Below are positions 8,580-16,785 of a stretch of DNA of 64,000 bases, one piece after another. The DNA is taken from positions 682,001-746,000 of the forward strand of contig NZ_CP010310.2 of NCBI RefSeq assembly GCF_000815105.2, read 5' to 3'. Source of the stretch: Pandoraea pulmonicola (lineage in GTDB: Bacteria > Pseudomonadota > Gammaproteobacteria > Burkholderiales > Burkholderiaceae). A program made the translations under genes and the position numbers. The notes under the pieces are model-generated. The model ran no database searches, had not been told where the DNA came from, and saw only the letters and a program-made list of their open reading frames with translations. How positions within the stretch are numbered: the stretch's first letter is position 1; each line of letters opens with the position of its first letter.

Positions 8580-9686
8580 TCAGGCAACGTGGTGCACCCA
8601 GCCGAACGGATCGGCGATCTTGCCACGCTGAATGCCCGTGAGCTGGTCGCGGATGCGCTTGGTCACCGGACCTTCGCCACCGTCGCCGATGCTGAATTCG
8701 CCCTTGGCGTGACGCACCTGCCCGATGGCCGTGACCACTGCCGCCGTGCCGCAGGCGAACGTTTCCTTCACGCGACCGCTGGCAGCATCGGCTTGCCACT
8801 GCGCGAATTCGTACGGGGCCTCGTTGACGCTCAGGCCTTCGCGCCTGGCCAGCTCGATGATCGAGGCGCGCGTGATGCCCGGCAGGATCGTGCCCGAGAG
8901 TGGCGGCGTTTGCAGCGAACCGTCGTCCATGACGAAGAAGACGTTCATGCCGCCCAGTTCTTCAATCCAGCGATGTTGCGCGGCGTCGAGGAACACCACC
9001 TGGTCGCAGCCCTTGGCGCTCGCCTCGGTCTGCGCGATCAGGCTGGCCGCGTAGTTGCCGCCGCACTTCGCCGCGCCCGTGCCGCCGGGCGCCGCACGCG
9101 TGTACTGGTCGGACACCCACACGGTGACCGCCGACTTGCCGGGCTTGAAGTACGGGCCGACCGGGCAGGCGATCACGCAGAAGATGTACTCCTGCGCGGC
9201 GCGCACGCCCAGGAAGCTCTCCGACGCGAACATGAACGGACGGATGTAGAGGCTGCTGCCTTCGGTGCCCGGAATCCACGCGCGGTCGATGTCGACCAGT
9301 CTTTCCACAGCCTCGAGGAACAAGGCCTCCGGCAACTCGGCCATCGACATGCGCTGGGCCGATTCGCGGAAACGCCTGGCGTTGGCTTGCGGGCGGAACA
9401 GCGAAATCTTGCCGTCTTCACCGCGATAGGCCTTCATGCCCTCGAAGATTTCCTGCGCGTAGTGCAGCACGGCGCACGCCGGATCGATCTCGAACGGACG
9501 GCGGGCTTCCACCTTCGCGTCATGCCAGCCCTTGCCCTCGGTCCAGCGGATCGTGACCATGTGATCCGTGAATACGCGGCCGAACACCGGGTTCGCCAGC
9601 TTCGCGGCAACCTGGTCGGCGGGAGTGGGGTTGGCGTGCGGCTCCACGACAAAACGCAATTGACCCTGTTCAGTATTGGCGCTCAT
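8580..9686 (-). CDS. ilvE: Branched-chain amino acid aminotransferase
   Basis: This 368-residue fold-type IV PLP aminotransferase is of the long (eukaryotic-like, BCAT2-type) class. The catalytic lysine is Lys207 in GTGAAKCGGNYAASL. The substrate and phosphate loops are visible in YIRPFMFASESFLG and in the late stretch around TFACGTAAVVTAIG. It interconverts leucine, isoleucine and valine with their 2-oxo acids, using 2-oxoglutarate/glutamate. It stands alone on its strand with a 430-base upstream gap, so it probably has its own promoter. The other ilv/leu genes are not here. Confidence 0.93.
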   Translation of the reverse strand: MSANTEQGQLRFVVEPHANPTPADQVAAKLANPVFGRVFTDHMVTIRWTEGKGWHDAKVEARRPFEIDPACAVLHYAQEIFEGMKAYRGEDGKISLFRPQANARRFRESAQRMSMAELPEALFLEAVERLVDIDRAWIPGTEGSSLYIRPFMFASESFLGVRAAQEYIFCVIACPVGPYFKPGKSAVTVWVSDQYTRAAPGGTGAAKCGGNYAASLIAQTEASAKGCDQVVFLDAAQHRWIEELGGMNVFFVMDDGSLQTPPLSGTILPGITRASIIELARREGLSVNEAPYEFAQWQADAASGRVKETFACGTAAVVTAIGQVRHAKGEFSIGDGGEGPVTKRIRDQLTGIQRGKIADPFGWVHHVA

Positions 9687-10119
9687 GTTTCTTCAATGTC
9701 TCGGCAGAGGGGGGCTTTCTTCGGTCGTCAGTGCCGTTAACGTAAACGGCAAGGTGGCGATATTTTCCTCCTTCGCAGGCCGCCTGTCGACTGCCTTCAC
9801 CGTTTCCCGCGTCACAGCGGGCTTTCAGTGGTGCCAGTGTCGGAAAAAATCGGAATTTGGCCGGTTTTTGGTGGAAAAGCGCACGACTTGCGGTAGTTCG
9901 GCGTCAATCGACCTTGCCGACGGGGGTGTTCGAGCCAAGTGGTGTCGCCCAAGAGGGCGATGGGGAGGAGTGTAAAAAAACGTTTCCTGTCACAAGACGA
10001 TCGACGCTCTGCAGTTAACATCGCAACGAGATGCGGCAGGGGATGCGCCCAAGGTGGCCGCCGTGTTGACTCCTGGGGGGATGGTGCCCCGACCCGATAG
10101 GACAAGTGTGGGAGGGCGG
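9687..10119. other. Non-coding stretch between ilvE and a small membrane-protein gene
   Basis: No convincing gene is seen on either strand. Open frames of 97-99 codons exist but lack family resemblance, a ribosome site and plausible composition. The part nearest ilvE holds several short A/T-rich runs (about 9740-9775 and 9840-9880) and presumably the ilvE promoter. No clear hairpin or attenuator was found by eye. Confidence 0.4.
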
Positions 10120-10473
10120 ATGAAATCGTCGACGATTCGGATGTTGCGCGCTTACCTGCTGGTGGCTTCGCTGGGAGCCGTCTGTATCGACGCCTGCGTG
10201 GTGATCGCCATGCTCGTCTTCGATATCCCGGAACGGGTCTTCACCTCGGGCGACTTCCGGATCGCCATGGCTGCCTCGCTGCTACTGCTGGTATTTGCCG
10301 CGCGCTCGGTCGCGGAGTGCGCGTTCCATGCCGCCCTTGCCAGTCGCCATGCGACCGTGGACGGCGCCCACGGTCGCCGCAAGGTCGCCTTGCGCGCCGA
10401 TTGCCCATATCGCCCGCTGGTGCTGCTTCACGTGCGCATCCATCGGCAGGGGCTGACGTTGATGCCCGCCTGA
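10120..10473 (+). CDS. Small membrane protein of unknown function
   Basis: The ATG at 10120 follows a strong GGAGGG site at 10111-10116 and opens a 117-residue frame. Two hydrophobic segments are visible, about residues 10-32 (LLVASLGAVCIDACVVIAML) and 46-64 (IAMAASLLLLVFAARSVAE), so it is probably a two-helix inner-membrane protein. The tail is arginine- and histidine-rich and likely cytoplasmic. I do not recognise the family. A GC-rich hairpin followed by TTTT lies just downstream. Confidence 0.5.
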   Translation: MKSSTIRMLRAYLLVASLGAVCIDACVVIAMLVFDIPERVFTSGDFRIAMAASLLLLVFAARSVAECAFHAALASRHATVDGAHGRRKVALRADCPYRPLVLLHVRIHRQGLTLMPA

Positions 10474-10502
10474 TACGTCTGATACGCCTGATACCGCCGG
10501 GA

Positions 10503-10530
10503 CCGGCCGTCACGGCCGGCCCGACCTTTT
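10503..10530 (+). terminator. Probable intrinsic terminator after the small membrane-protein gene
   Basis: CCGGCCG (10503-10509), a three-base loop and CGGCCGG (10513-10519) form a perfect 7-bp stem. It is followed by a short spacer and TTTT at 10527-10530. It lies between the end of the plus-strand gene at 10473 and the end of the convergent GST gene at 10546. Confidence 0.45.
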
Positions 10531-10545
10531 GCGTTCCAGACCTTA

Positions 10546-11220
10546 TCAAGCCGCCTTCTCGTCGGCGACGAGATCGCATGCGCGCGGCGGGCGTGTCATC
10601 GCAAGCCATTCCTGCACGGCGGGACGCGTGAATTGATGCCGGGCATATGCCGCCAGGGCGGGGGGCACCACGTCGTCGTTGTACACGAGGCGGTTGATCA
10701 TCAACGCAAGATCCACGTCCGCGATGCACCACTTGCCGAACAGCGACAGACCACCGTCGGGCAGCAGGCTTTGCGCGATCGCGATCAGTTTGCTCGCGGC
10801 GGCATAGCCGGCGTCCGAGAGCGGCTTGTCGGAGGGGCGGTAGAAGATGACTTCCGTCGAACGTTCCTCGCGCAGCGCACCGAGATCGCTGCGCAGCCAC
10901 GCCTGCACCTGACGCGCCCGCGCGCGCTCCCGAACGTCGTCGGGATACACCGGCGCTGCAGGCGACAACGTATCGAGATATTCGCTGATGGCGGATGACT
11001 CCGACAGGGTGAAGTCGCCATGCACGAGCGTTGGCACGCGACGCGTGAGCGACATGTCGGCGAAGCTCGTCTCGTGATGCGCACCCTGGCCGAGGTCGAC
11101 GGTGCGCAGGTCGAACGGCAGCCCTTTCTCGCGCAAGGTGACGAAGACCGACAGCGCGTACGGGCTGGTGAACTGCGAGTCCACGTAGAGCGTGAACGAG
11201 GCGGGGGCAGCGGCTGACAC
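10546..11220 (-). CDS. Glutathione S-transferase, YfcF-like
   Basis: This 224-residue protein has a thioredoxin-fold N-terminus, with SPYALSVFVTLREKGLPF at the glutathione-site region, VPTLVHG cis-proline loop and SESSAISEYLD gamma-glutamyl binding motif. An all-helical C-terminal domain follows (from about residue 95). The N-terminal motif matches E. coli YfcF, a GST with disulfide-reductase and peroxidase activity. It is cytoplasmic. It is divergent from the LysR gene at 11431, which may regulate it. Confidence 0.85.
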   Translation of the reverse strand: MSAAAPASFTLYVDSQFTSPYALSVFVTLREKGLPFDLRTVDLGQGAHHETSFADMSLTRRVPTLVHGDFTLSESSAISEYLDTLSPAAPVYPDDVRERARARQVQAWLRSDLGALREERSTEVIFYRPSDKPLSDAGYAAASKLIAIAQSLLPDGGLSLFGKWCIADVDLALMINRLVYNDDVVPPALAAYARHQFTRPAVQEWLAMTRPPRACDLVADEKAA

Positions 11221-11430
11221 GATGAACTCCTGAAGAGACGGGACGAGGAAAAAACGGGGTCATGACGACTGGCGCGCAAGGCGTGCTCGACGGCAGTCGA
11301 ATCCCTATGTTGCCGCACCGGCGCGGTGATAAGCTACTGCACGAATCGATGACAAGCTGTGAGCAATATTCACATCTCGCCGTCAGCGCAAACGCGTGAT
11401 TCCCGTGTGATTTTCCGCCCCCCAACGCCC

Positions 11431-12330
11431 ATGAACGCACCGCATCGCTCCCGCCCGCCGCTGGCCAATCTCGAAACCGTCTGTCTTGTCGCGCGTCACG
11501 GCTCGTTCACGGCGGCGGCGGAGGCGAGCGGCCTCACGCACGGCGCGATCAGCCGCCGTGTCGGCGCCGTGGAAAACTGGCTCGGTTGCGCGCTCTTCGA
11601 GCGGCACGGGCGCGGCGTCAGCCTGACGTGCGATGGCCAGCGCTTCCTGGGACGCATCGAGCACGCGTTCGATGTGATCGACGCGGCCGCCGACCAGTGG
11701 CATCAGGCGCGCAAGGTGCCGGCGGTCCGCCTGAGCGTCGTGCCGTCGTTCGCCAAGCTCTGGCTGCTCGAGCGGCTGCAATCGCTCGAAGCCGGACAGC
11801 CGTTCATCAACATCCAGGTCACGACGGAGCACCGCAATGCCGACGTCGGCGCGGGCGAAGTCGACATCGCGCTGCGCTACGGACGCGGCGGCTGGACTAC
11901 GGTCGACTCGGAACCGTTGATGGTGGAGACGCTGTATCCGATCGCGTCGCCCGAGATGGCGGTGCGTTTGAAGGGCGCCAGTGCGTCCGAGATGCTCGCC
12001 ATGCCCTTGCTGCACGACTCCGACCTGACCGGATGGCGAGCGTGGTGCGGCGCGCAGGGCGTCTCCCTCAGACCGCGTGCGCGCGATCGCCGCTTCGAGG
12101 ACTACACGGTCGTGCTGGCCGCCGCCGAAGCGGGGCTGGGCATCGCGCTCGCGCGTGCGCCGCTGGCCGACGCGGCCATCGCGAAGAGCCGGCTCCAACG
12201 TCTCTCGGACGTCGAAGTCGAATGTCCGCTGAGCTATCACATCGTGACGGCCAAGCGGGAGAAGCGGCCGGAAGTGCTGGAGGTCATGACGCGGCTGCAT
12301 CGTGCGGTGCGTGCAGGCGCGCGCACGTAA
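11431..12330 (+). CDS. LysR-type regulator (GcvA-like), divergent from the GST gene
   Basis: This is a 299-residue LysR protein. The helix-turn-helix is GSFTAAAEASGLTHGAISRR (residues about 23-42). A GcvA-type effector domain follows, with IQVTTEHRNADVGAGEVDIALRYG and the terminal AEAGLGIALARAPL segment. The ATG at 11431 places the HTH at the normal distance from the N-terminus; earlier in-frame starts would add an untypical leader. Its divergence from the YfcF-like GST suggests local control. Effector unknown. Confidence 0.85.
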   Translation: MNAPHRSRPPLANLETVCLVARHGSFTAAAEASGLTHGAISRRVGAVENWLGCALFERHGRGVSLTCDGQRFLGRIEHAFDVIDAAADQWHQARKVPAVRLSVVPSFAKLWLLERLQSLEAGQPFINIQVTTEHRNADVGAGEVDIALRYGRGGWTTVDSEPLMVETLYPIASPEMAVRLKGASASEMLAMPLLHDSDLTGWRAWCGAQGVSLRPRARDRRFEDYTVVLAAAEAGLGIALARAPLADAAIAKSRLQRLSDVEVECPLSYHIVTAKREKRPEVLEVMTRLHRAVRAGART

Positions 12331-12349
12331 ATACCACGAACGTCGTGGT
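12326..12349. promoter_or_regulatory. CGTAAATACC element plus 7-bp inverted repeat upstream of a LysR gene
   Basis: ACCACGA and TCGTGGT (12333-12349) form a perfect 7-bp inverted repeat with a three-base centre, directly after the stop codon of the upstream LysR gene. It overlaps CGTAAATACC (12326-12335). That decamer recurs at 13416 in front of the ring-cleavage cluster. It could be a weak terminator or a binding site for autoregulation of the LysR gene at 12448. Confidence 0.35.
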
Positions 12350-12447
12350 GCGCGTGGGCGGGTTTCCCGCAATGCGCATACGCACGTGCGTTGCCTAAAA
12401 TGCCGCACGGCCATTCACGGGATTTTCGCGGGAACGCACTGCTGGGG

Positions 12448-13368
12448 ATGAACTTACGCTCGCTGGATCTGAATCTGTTGCTCGTGTTCGAGTCGCTGCT
12501 GCGCACGCGCAGCACGACGGTGACGGCCGAGGAACTGAACCTCACGCAGTCGGCTGTGAGCAATGCGCTCAAGCGGCTGCGTCTGGCGTTCGGCGACCCG
12601 CTGTTCGTCAAGACGCCGCAAGGCATGCTGCCGACGGACCTTGCGAGCTCGCTCGCCCCGCCGGTCACCGAAGGCCTCGGCCTCATTCGCGGCGCCGTCG
12701 AAACCCCGCAAGACTTCGATCCCGCCAGGGCGCAACGCACGTTCCGCCTGTACCTGAGCGACATCGGCCAACTGATCTTCATTCCGAAGCTGATGGCCAC
12801 GCTCGCCGCCGAGGCGCCGGGCGTTCGCATCGTGACCGTCGATACCACGCCGCGCGAAGCGCAGAACGCGATGGCGATGGGAGACATCGACCTCACGCTC
12901 GGACTCTTCACGCGATTCTCTTCGGGCTTTCATCAGCAGCGCCTCTTTCGCGAGCACTACGTGGCGCTCGTGCGCGAGGGGCATCCGACGATACGTGGCA
13001 AGCTCAGCGCCGACGCGTTCCTCAACGCGGCGCATGCGGTGTACCGTCCCACGGCGGGCAATCACGACGTCTTCGAGACGGCGGTCGAGCAGTGGTTCGC
13101 GCAGGCCGGCCGCCAGCGGCATGTGGCGTTGCGCATGGCGCACTCGATGGGACTCTCGGCGCTCATCGCCGCGAGCGATCTCGTGGTGTGCGTGCCCACC
13201 CGCCTCGGCCGCGCGCTCAGGGCCGCCACGGAACTGCGCACTTACGCGCTGCCGTTCGAGGGGCCCGAGTTCGATATCTCGCAACTCTGGCATGAACGCT
13301 TTCATGCCGACGCCGGCCATCGCTGGCTGCGCAGCACCATCTTCCACCTGTTCCACGGCGAGGACTGA
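12448..13368 (+). CDS. LysR-type regulator (NodD/NahR-like), likely activator of the ring-cleavage cluster
   Basis: This 306-residue protein begins MNLRSLDLNLLLVFESLL with HTH segment TVTAEELNLTQSAVSNALKR, the N-terminus typical of the NodD/NahR/LinR branch that senses aromatic compounds. The effector domain reads FRLYLSDIGQLIFIPKLM onward. The ATG at 12448, after CTGGGG, gives the family-typical start; an upstream in-frame start at 12391 would add 19 unlike residues. It is encoded just upstream of, and on the same strand as, the extradiol dioxygenase gene, with an inverted repeat between them. Confidence 0.87.
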   Translation: MNLRSLDLNLLLVFESLLRTRSTTVTAEELNLTQSAVSNALKRLRLAFGDPLFVKTPQGMLPTDLASSLAPPVTEGLGLIRGAVETPQDFDPARAQRTFRLYLSDIGQLIFIPKLMATLAAEAPGVRIVTVDTTPREAQNAMAMGDIDLTLGLFTRFSSGFHQQRLFREHYVALVREGHPTIRGKLSADAFLNAAHAVYRPTAGNHDVFETAVEQWFAQAGRQRHVALRMAHSMGLSALIAASDLVVCVPTRLGRALRAATELRTYALPFEGPEFDISQLWHERFHADAGHRWLRSTIFHLFHGED

Positions 13369-13415
13369 TCTCGCGGCGCGCATCCGCGCGCGCATGCTGC
13401 ACCCTCGATTCACGA

Positions 13416-13436
13416 CGTAAATACCGCGCATTTACG
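13416..13436. promoter_or_regulatory. Inverted repeat CGTAAAT-N7-ATTTACG, candidate LysR operator
   Basis: The two 7-bp arms (13416-13422 and 13430-13436) are perfectly complementary around a 7-base centre, a layout common for LysR boxes. A possible promoter follows: TTGGCG at 13444-13449, an 18-base spacer and TATCGT at 13468-13473. This would put the repeat near -54 relative to the start of the dioxygenase transcript. The left arm with its next three bases is repeated at 12326. Confidence 0.5.
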
Positions 13437-13514
13437 CAATTTGTTGGCGTCATTCGGCGCCGCTCCTTATCGTATCCCTCACGACATTCGAACTACATCC
13501 GCAGGAGACAGGCG

Positions 13515-14378
13515 GTGATCAATCTGCACGACATTCGTTACGTGCGGCTGGGCACGCGCGACCTCGAGGGGGCGACACGCTATGCGCGCACCATTCTCGG
13601 GTTGCAGGAAGTGCGCCGGGAGGCCGGTTACGTATTCCTTCGCAGCGACAGCCGCGACCACTCCGTTTGCTACTTCGAAGGCGATCCCGCCGATCACACG
13701 GTGGCCTTCGACGTGGCGAGCGACGCCCATTTCGACGCCGCCGCCGCGCAGCTCGAAGCCATGCGCATCGAATTTCGCCGTGGCTCGCGCGATGAGGCCG
13801 ACCTGCGTCGCGTGGCCGACTTCCTGACGTTCCGCGACCCCACCGGCAACCGGATCGAGCTGGTGCTGCGTGCCGCGCAGACGGGGCGACGCTATCACGG
13901 CGAGCGCGATGCGGGCATCGACTCGTTCAGCCACGTCGGCCTGTGCACGACGGACGCGCGCCGCGACGAGGCGTTCTGGACGAGCGTGTGCAACGCTCGC
14001 GTGTCCGATCGCATCGGCGATGCACCGCTGCTGCGCATCGACGAAGTGCATCACAAGATCGCGTTGTTCCCGGCCAAGCGCGCGGGCATCCAGCATGTGA
14101 ACTTCCAGGTCAACGGCATCGACGACCTCATGCGCTCGTGGTACTTCCTGCGCGAGCAAGGCGTGCCGATTCGCTTCGGCCCGGGGCGTCATCCGACCTC
14201 GCACGCGATGTTCCTGTACTTCGCCGGCCCGGACGGCATGGTCTACGAATACTCCACGGGCGTGCGCAAGATCGCGCCCGAGGACGAGGCGACCTACGTC
14301 CCGCGTCAGTTCCCGTTCGATCCGACGGGCTTCTGCATGTGGGGCGCGAAGCCCGAGATTCCCGAGTTTTCGGCCTGA
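13515..14378 (+). CDS. Type I extradiol ring-cleavage dioxygenase (VOC fold)
   Basis: This 287-residue protein has two vicinal-oxygen-chelate modules (about 1-125 and 135-260). The C-terminal module holds a complete 2-His-1-carboxylate Fe(II) triad at the positions expected from BphC: His140 in FSHVGLCTTD, His194 in IQHVNFQVN and Glu245 in MVYEYSTG. It should open a catechol-type ring adjacent to the hydroxyls using O2. The GTG start at 13515 follows CAGGAGACA. It leads a co-directional set with a class II aldolase-fold protein, an AAHS transporter and a porin. The pairing with an aldolase-fold protein recalls CmtC/CmtD, where ring cleavage of a carboxylated catechol is followed by decarboxylation. 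The substrate is inferred only. Confidence 0.82.
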   Translation: MINLHDIRYVRLGTRDLEGATRYARTILGLQEVRREAGYVFLRSDSRDHSVCYFEGDPADHTVAFDVASDAHFDAAAAQLEAMRIEFRRGSRDEADLRRVADFLTFRDPTGNRIELVLRAAQTGRRYHGERDAGIDSFSHVGLCTTDARRDEAFWTSVCNARVSDRIGDAPLLRIDEVHHKIALFPAKRAGIQHVNFQVNGIDDLMRSWYFLREQGVPIRFGPGRHPTSHAMFLYFAGPDGMVYEYSTGVRKIAPEDEATYVPRQFPFDPTGFCMWGAKPEIPEFSA

Positions 14379-14445
14379 CGCGTCGCGTCGTAATTCTCAG
14401 TTGTTCTTCGCAATCAATACTTCGCGGCGAACACGCCGGCTGCCC

Positions 14446-15189
14446 ATGACACAACACACGTTCGATGCCGCACGCATCGCCGAGCTCGACCGCGCAGTGC
14501 GCGTGGCGGCTCGCACACTCGCCCGCGCGGGGCTCGCGCATGCGTACGGTCATTGCAGCGCTCGGCTCGACGCCGATCGCTTCCTCGTATGCGCCGCGCG
14601 CCCGATGGGGCTCCTCGGCGTCGGCGAAGCGGGCACCGTGGTGCCCATCGACGGCCCGCTGCCCGACGGTGTGCTCGGCGAAGTGCGACTGCATCAGCAG
14701 ATCTATCGCCGTCGCGCCGACGTCGGTGCGGTCGCTCGCACCATGCCGGCGAAGACGATGTCGCTTTCCACGCTGCGCCGCACGCCGCGTGCGCTGCATG
14801 GCCCGGGCACGTACTTCGCCCCCGGCGTGCCACTGTGGGACGACCCGCAACTGATCCGCTCCGATGCACAGGCCGCCGCCGTCATCGACACCATGGGTGG
14901 GAACGCCGCCGTGGTGATGCGCGGCAACGGCGCCGTCGTGGCCGCCGACACGCTCGAGGCGATGGTCGCGCTCACCTGGTATCTGGAAGACGCCGCGCGC
15001 GTCGAGCTCGACGTGCTCGCCCTGGAAGCGACGACGCCGGCCGCCGTGCTCGATCCCGACGAATGCCGTGCCCGCGCGACGCGCTCGGGCCGGATCATCG
15101 AGCGCATGTGGGAATACCTCTCGGCAGGCGACCCGGAGCTGACGCTCGACTCGGCCGACTCGTCGGCATCAGCGCTTTCGTCTCGTTAG
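14446..15189 (+). CDS. Class II aldolase/adducin-fold protein lacking the zinc-binding histidines
   Basis: This 247-residue protein has a recognisable class II aldolase/adducin layout: AHAYGHCSARL (residues 31-41) at the phosphate-loop site, Glu79 in VLGEVRLHQQIY at the usual base position, and the long C-terminal helix after DTLEAMVALTWYLEDAARVE. The normal zinc motif His-x-His is replaced by Arg-Thr-Met (98-100, GAVARTMPAKTM). The third ligand, in the usual Asn-His-Gly, is replaced by Gly-Asn-Gly (160-162). The fold therefore seems metal-free or differently liganded. In context it may decarboxylate the ring-cleavage product made by the gene before it (compare CmtD), but the missing ligands make the chemistry uncertain. 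Start ATG 14446; no strong ribosome site. Confidence 0.72.
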   Translation: MTQHTFDAARIAELDRAVRVAARTLARAGLAHAYGHCSARLDADRFLVCAARPMGLLGVGEAGTVVPIDGPLPDGVLGEVRLHQQIYRRRADVGAVARTMPAKTMSLSTLRRTPRALHGPGTYFAPGVPLWDDPQLIRSDAQAAAVIDTMGGNAAVVMRGNGAVVAADTLEAMVALTWYLEDAARVELDVLALEATTPAAVLDPDECRARATRSGRIIERMWEYLSAGDPELTLDSADSSASALSSR

Positions 15190-15300
15190 CAGGTTCTCGA
15201 TGTAATCGCCCCCAACCGGCGGCGCGGCTTTTCACAGAGCGTCGGACAGACGCCACGGCCCGCCGCTCAGTCCACGGTAGCCACCGTACAGGAGACAGAC

Positions 15301-16629
15301 ATGGAAATATCCGCCCTGATGAATCGCAGGGGCATCACGCCATTCCAATGGCGTGTGATCGCCCTGTGCTTTCTGATCGTCACATTGGACGGCTTCGACA
15401 CGGCCGCCATCGGCTATCTCGCGCCGGCCATCCGCACTGAATGGGCCATGGCGACCACGAGCCTCGGCACCGTCTTCGGTGCGGGCCTCGGCGGCCTGAT
15501 GCTCGGTTGCTTCATCTTCGGCCCGCTGGCCGATCGCATCGGCCGCAAGCGCGTGCTGATCCTCTCGGTGATCATGTTCTCGCTCGGCAGCATCGCGTCG
15601 GCCTATGTGCACAGCCCGACCGAACTGGCCGTGATGCGCTTCGTCACCGGCATCGGGTTGGGCGGTGCGATGCCCAACGCCATCACGCTGAGCTCCGAGT
15701 ACTGCGCCGAGCGCATGCGTTCGCTGCTGGTGACGGCCACGTTCTGCGGTTTCACGCTGGGCTTCGCCATTGGCGGCGAAATCGTCGCGCAGACGCTGCC
15801 GCACATCGGCTGGCGCGGCGTGCTGATCGCGGGCGGCGTGGTGCCACTGGCCGTCGTGCCCGTGCTCATGCGCTGGTTGCCGGAGTCGATGCGCTATCTC
15901 GCGGCGCGCGGCGATCGCGGCGAGCAACTGCTGGCGATCGCGCGCCACATCGACCCGCAGGTCACGCGCATCGATCCGGAAGTCGTGCCGGCCGGCGCAT
16001 CGCACTCGGCCGTCGGCGGGCTTTTCGCGCGTCGCTATGTCGTGGGCACGCTGCTGCTGTGGGCGACGTACTTCTGCACCCTGTGCGCGTTCTACCTGCT
16101 CACGAGCTGGTTGCCGCTCGTCGTCAAGGATTCGGGCTATACGCTCTCCGAGGCGGCGCGTATCGGTGCGATGCTGCCGCTCGGCGGTACGGTCGGCGCC
16201 GTGCTGATCGGCTTCGCGATGGACCGCACGAGTCCGTATCGCGTGCTGGCGTCGTCGTATGTGATGGCGGGCATTGCCTTGTGCCTGCTCGGCACGGTCA
16301 CGCATCAAGCCGGCTGGCTCATGCTCGTGGTCTTCCTCGCGGGCTTCGGCGTGGCCGGCTCGCAGACCGGCGCCAACGCCCTGACGGCCGCGTACTACCC
16401 GACGCCTTCGCGCGCCACCGGCGTGGCATGGGCGCTCGGCGTCGGTCGCCTGGGCTCGATTCTCGGCTCCAGTCTCGGCGGCGTGCTGATCGCGTCGGCG
16501 TCGAGCATCGCGCAGGCGTTCCAGATCGTCGCCATCCCGGCGTTTCTCGCCGCTGCGCTGATGCTCGTCATGCGCCGTCGCGTGAGCCGCGAAGGCGCCG
16601 TGCCGGCAACCGCCGCGCGCATTGCCTGA
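15301..16629 (+). CDS. MFS aromatic acid:H+ symporter (AAHS, PcaK-like)
   Basis: This 442-residue, 12-helix transporter has the AAHS signature LDGFDTAAIGYLAPAI in helix 1 (the two Asp residues are essential in PcaK), the MFS loop GPLADRIGRKRVLI between helices 2 and 3, and MRFVTGIGLGGAMPNAI in helix 4. AAHS proteins import benzoate-type acids with protons across the inner membrane. A clear AGGAGACAG site precedes the ATG. It follows the aldolase-fold gene and precedes a porin, so uptake across both membranes is encoded together with ring cleavage. Confidence 0.9.
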   Translation: MEISALMNRRGITPFQWRVIALCFLIVTLDGFDTAAIGYLAPAIRTEWAMATTSLGTVFGAGLGGLMLGCFIFGPLADRIGRKRVLILSVIMFSLGSIASAYVHSPTELAVMRFVTGIGLGGAMPNAITLSSEYCAERMRSLLVTATFCGFTLGFAIGGEIVAQTLPHIGWRGVLIAGGVVPLAVVPVLMRWLPESMRYLAARGDRGEQLLAIARHIDPQVTRIDPEVVPAGASHSAVGGLFARRYVVGTLLLWATYFCTLCAFYLLTSWLPLVVKDSGYTLSEAARIGAMLPLGGTVGAVLIGFAMDRTSPYRVLASSYVMAGIALCLLGTVTHQAGWLMLVVFLAGFGVAGSQTGANALTAAYYPTPSRATGVAWALGVGRLGSILGSSLGGVLIASASSIAQAFQIVAIPAFLAAALMLVMRRRVSREGAVPATAARIA

Positions 16630-16785
16630 CACGTTTCGCCGCGGGCGGCCGGCATCGGTTTGCCCGCGCGTGCGGGTTCCGTCGCGCGTGCCCGTCCCCC
16701 GACGAGCCCTGCGGCGGTGCAGGACCCAGAAGTCGACCGGCCGGGACAGGCCGGACCACCACATGCATTTCATGGAGACATTACC

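Noticed and set aside
9676..10105. Open frames of about 100 codons on both strands in the ilvE upstream gap
   Set aside because: No ribosome site, no family resemblance and mutual overlap.
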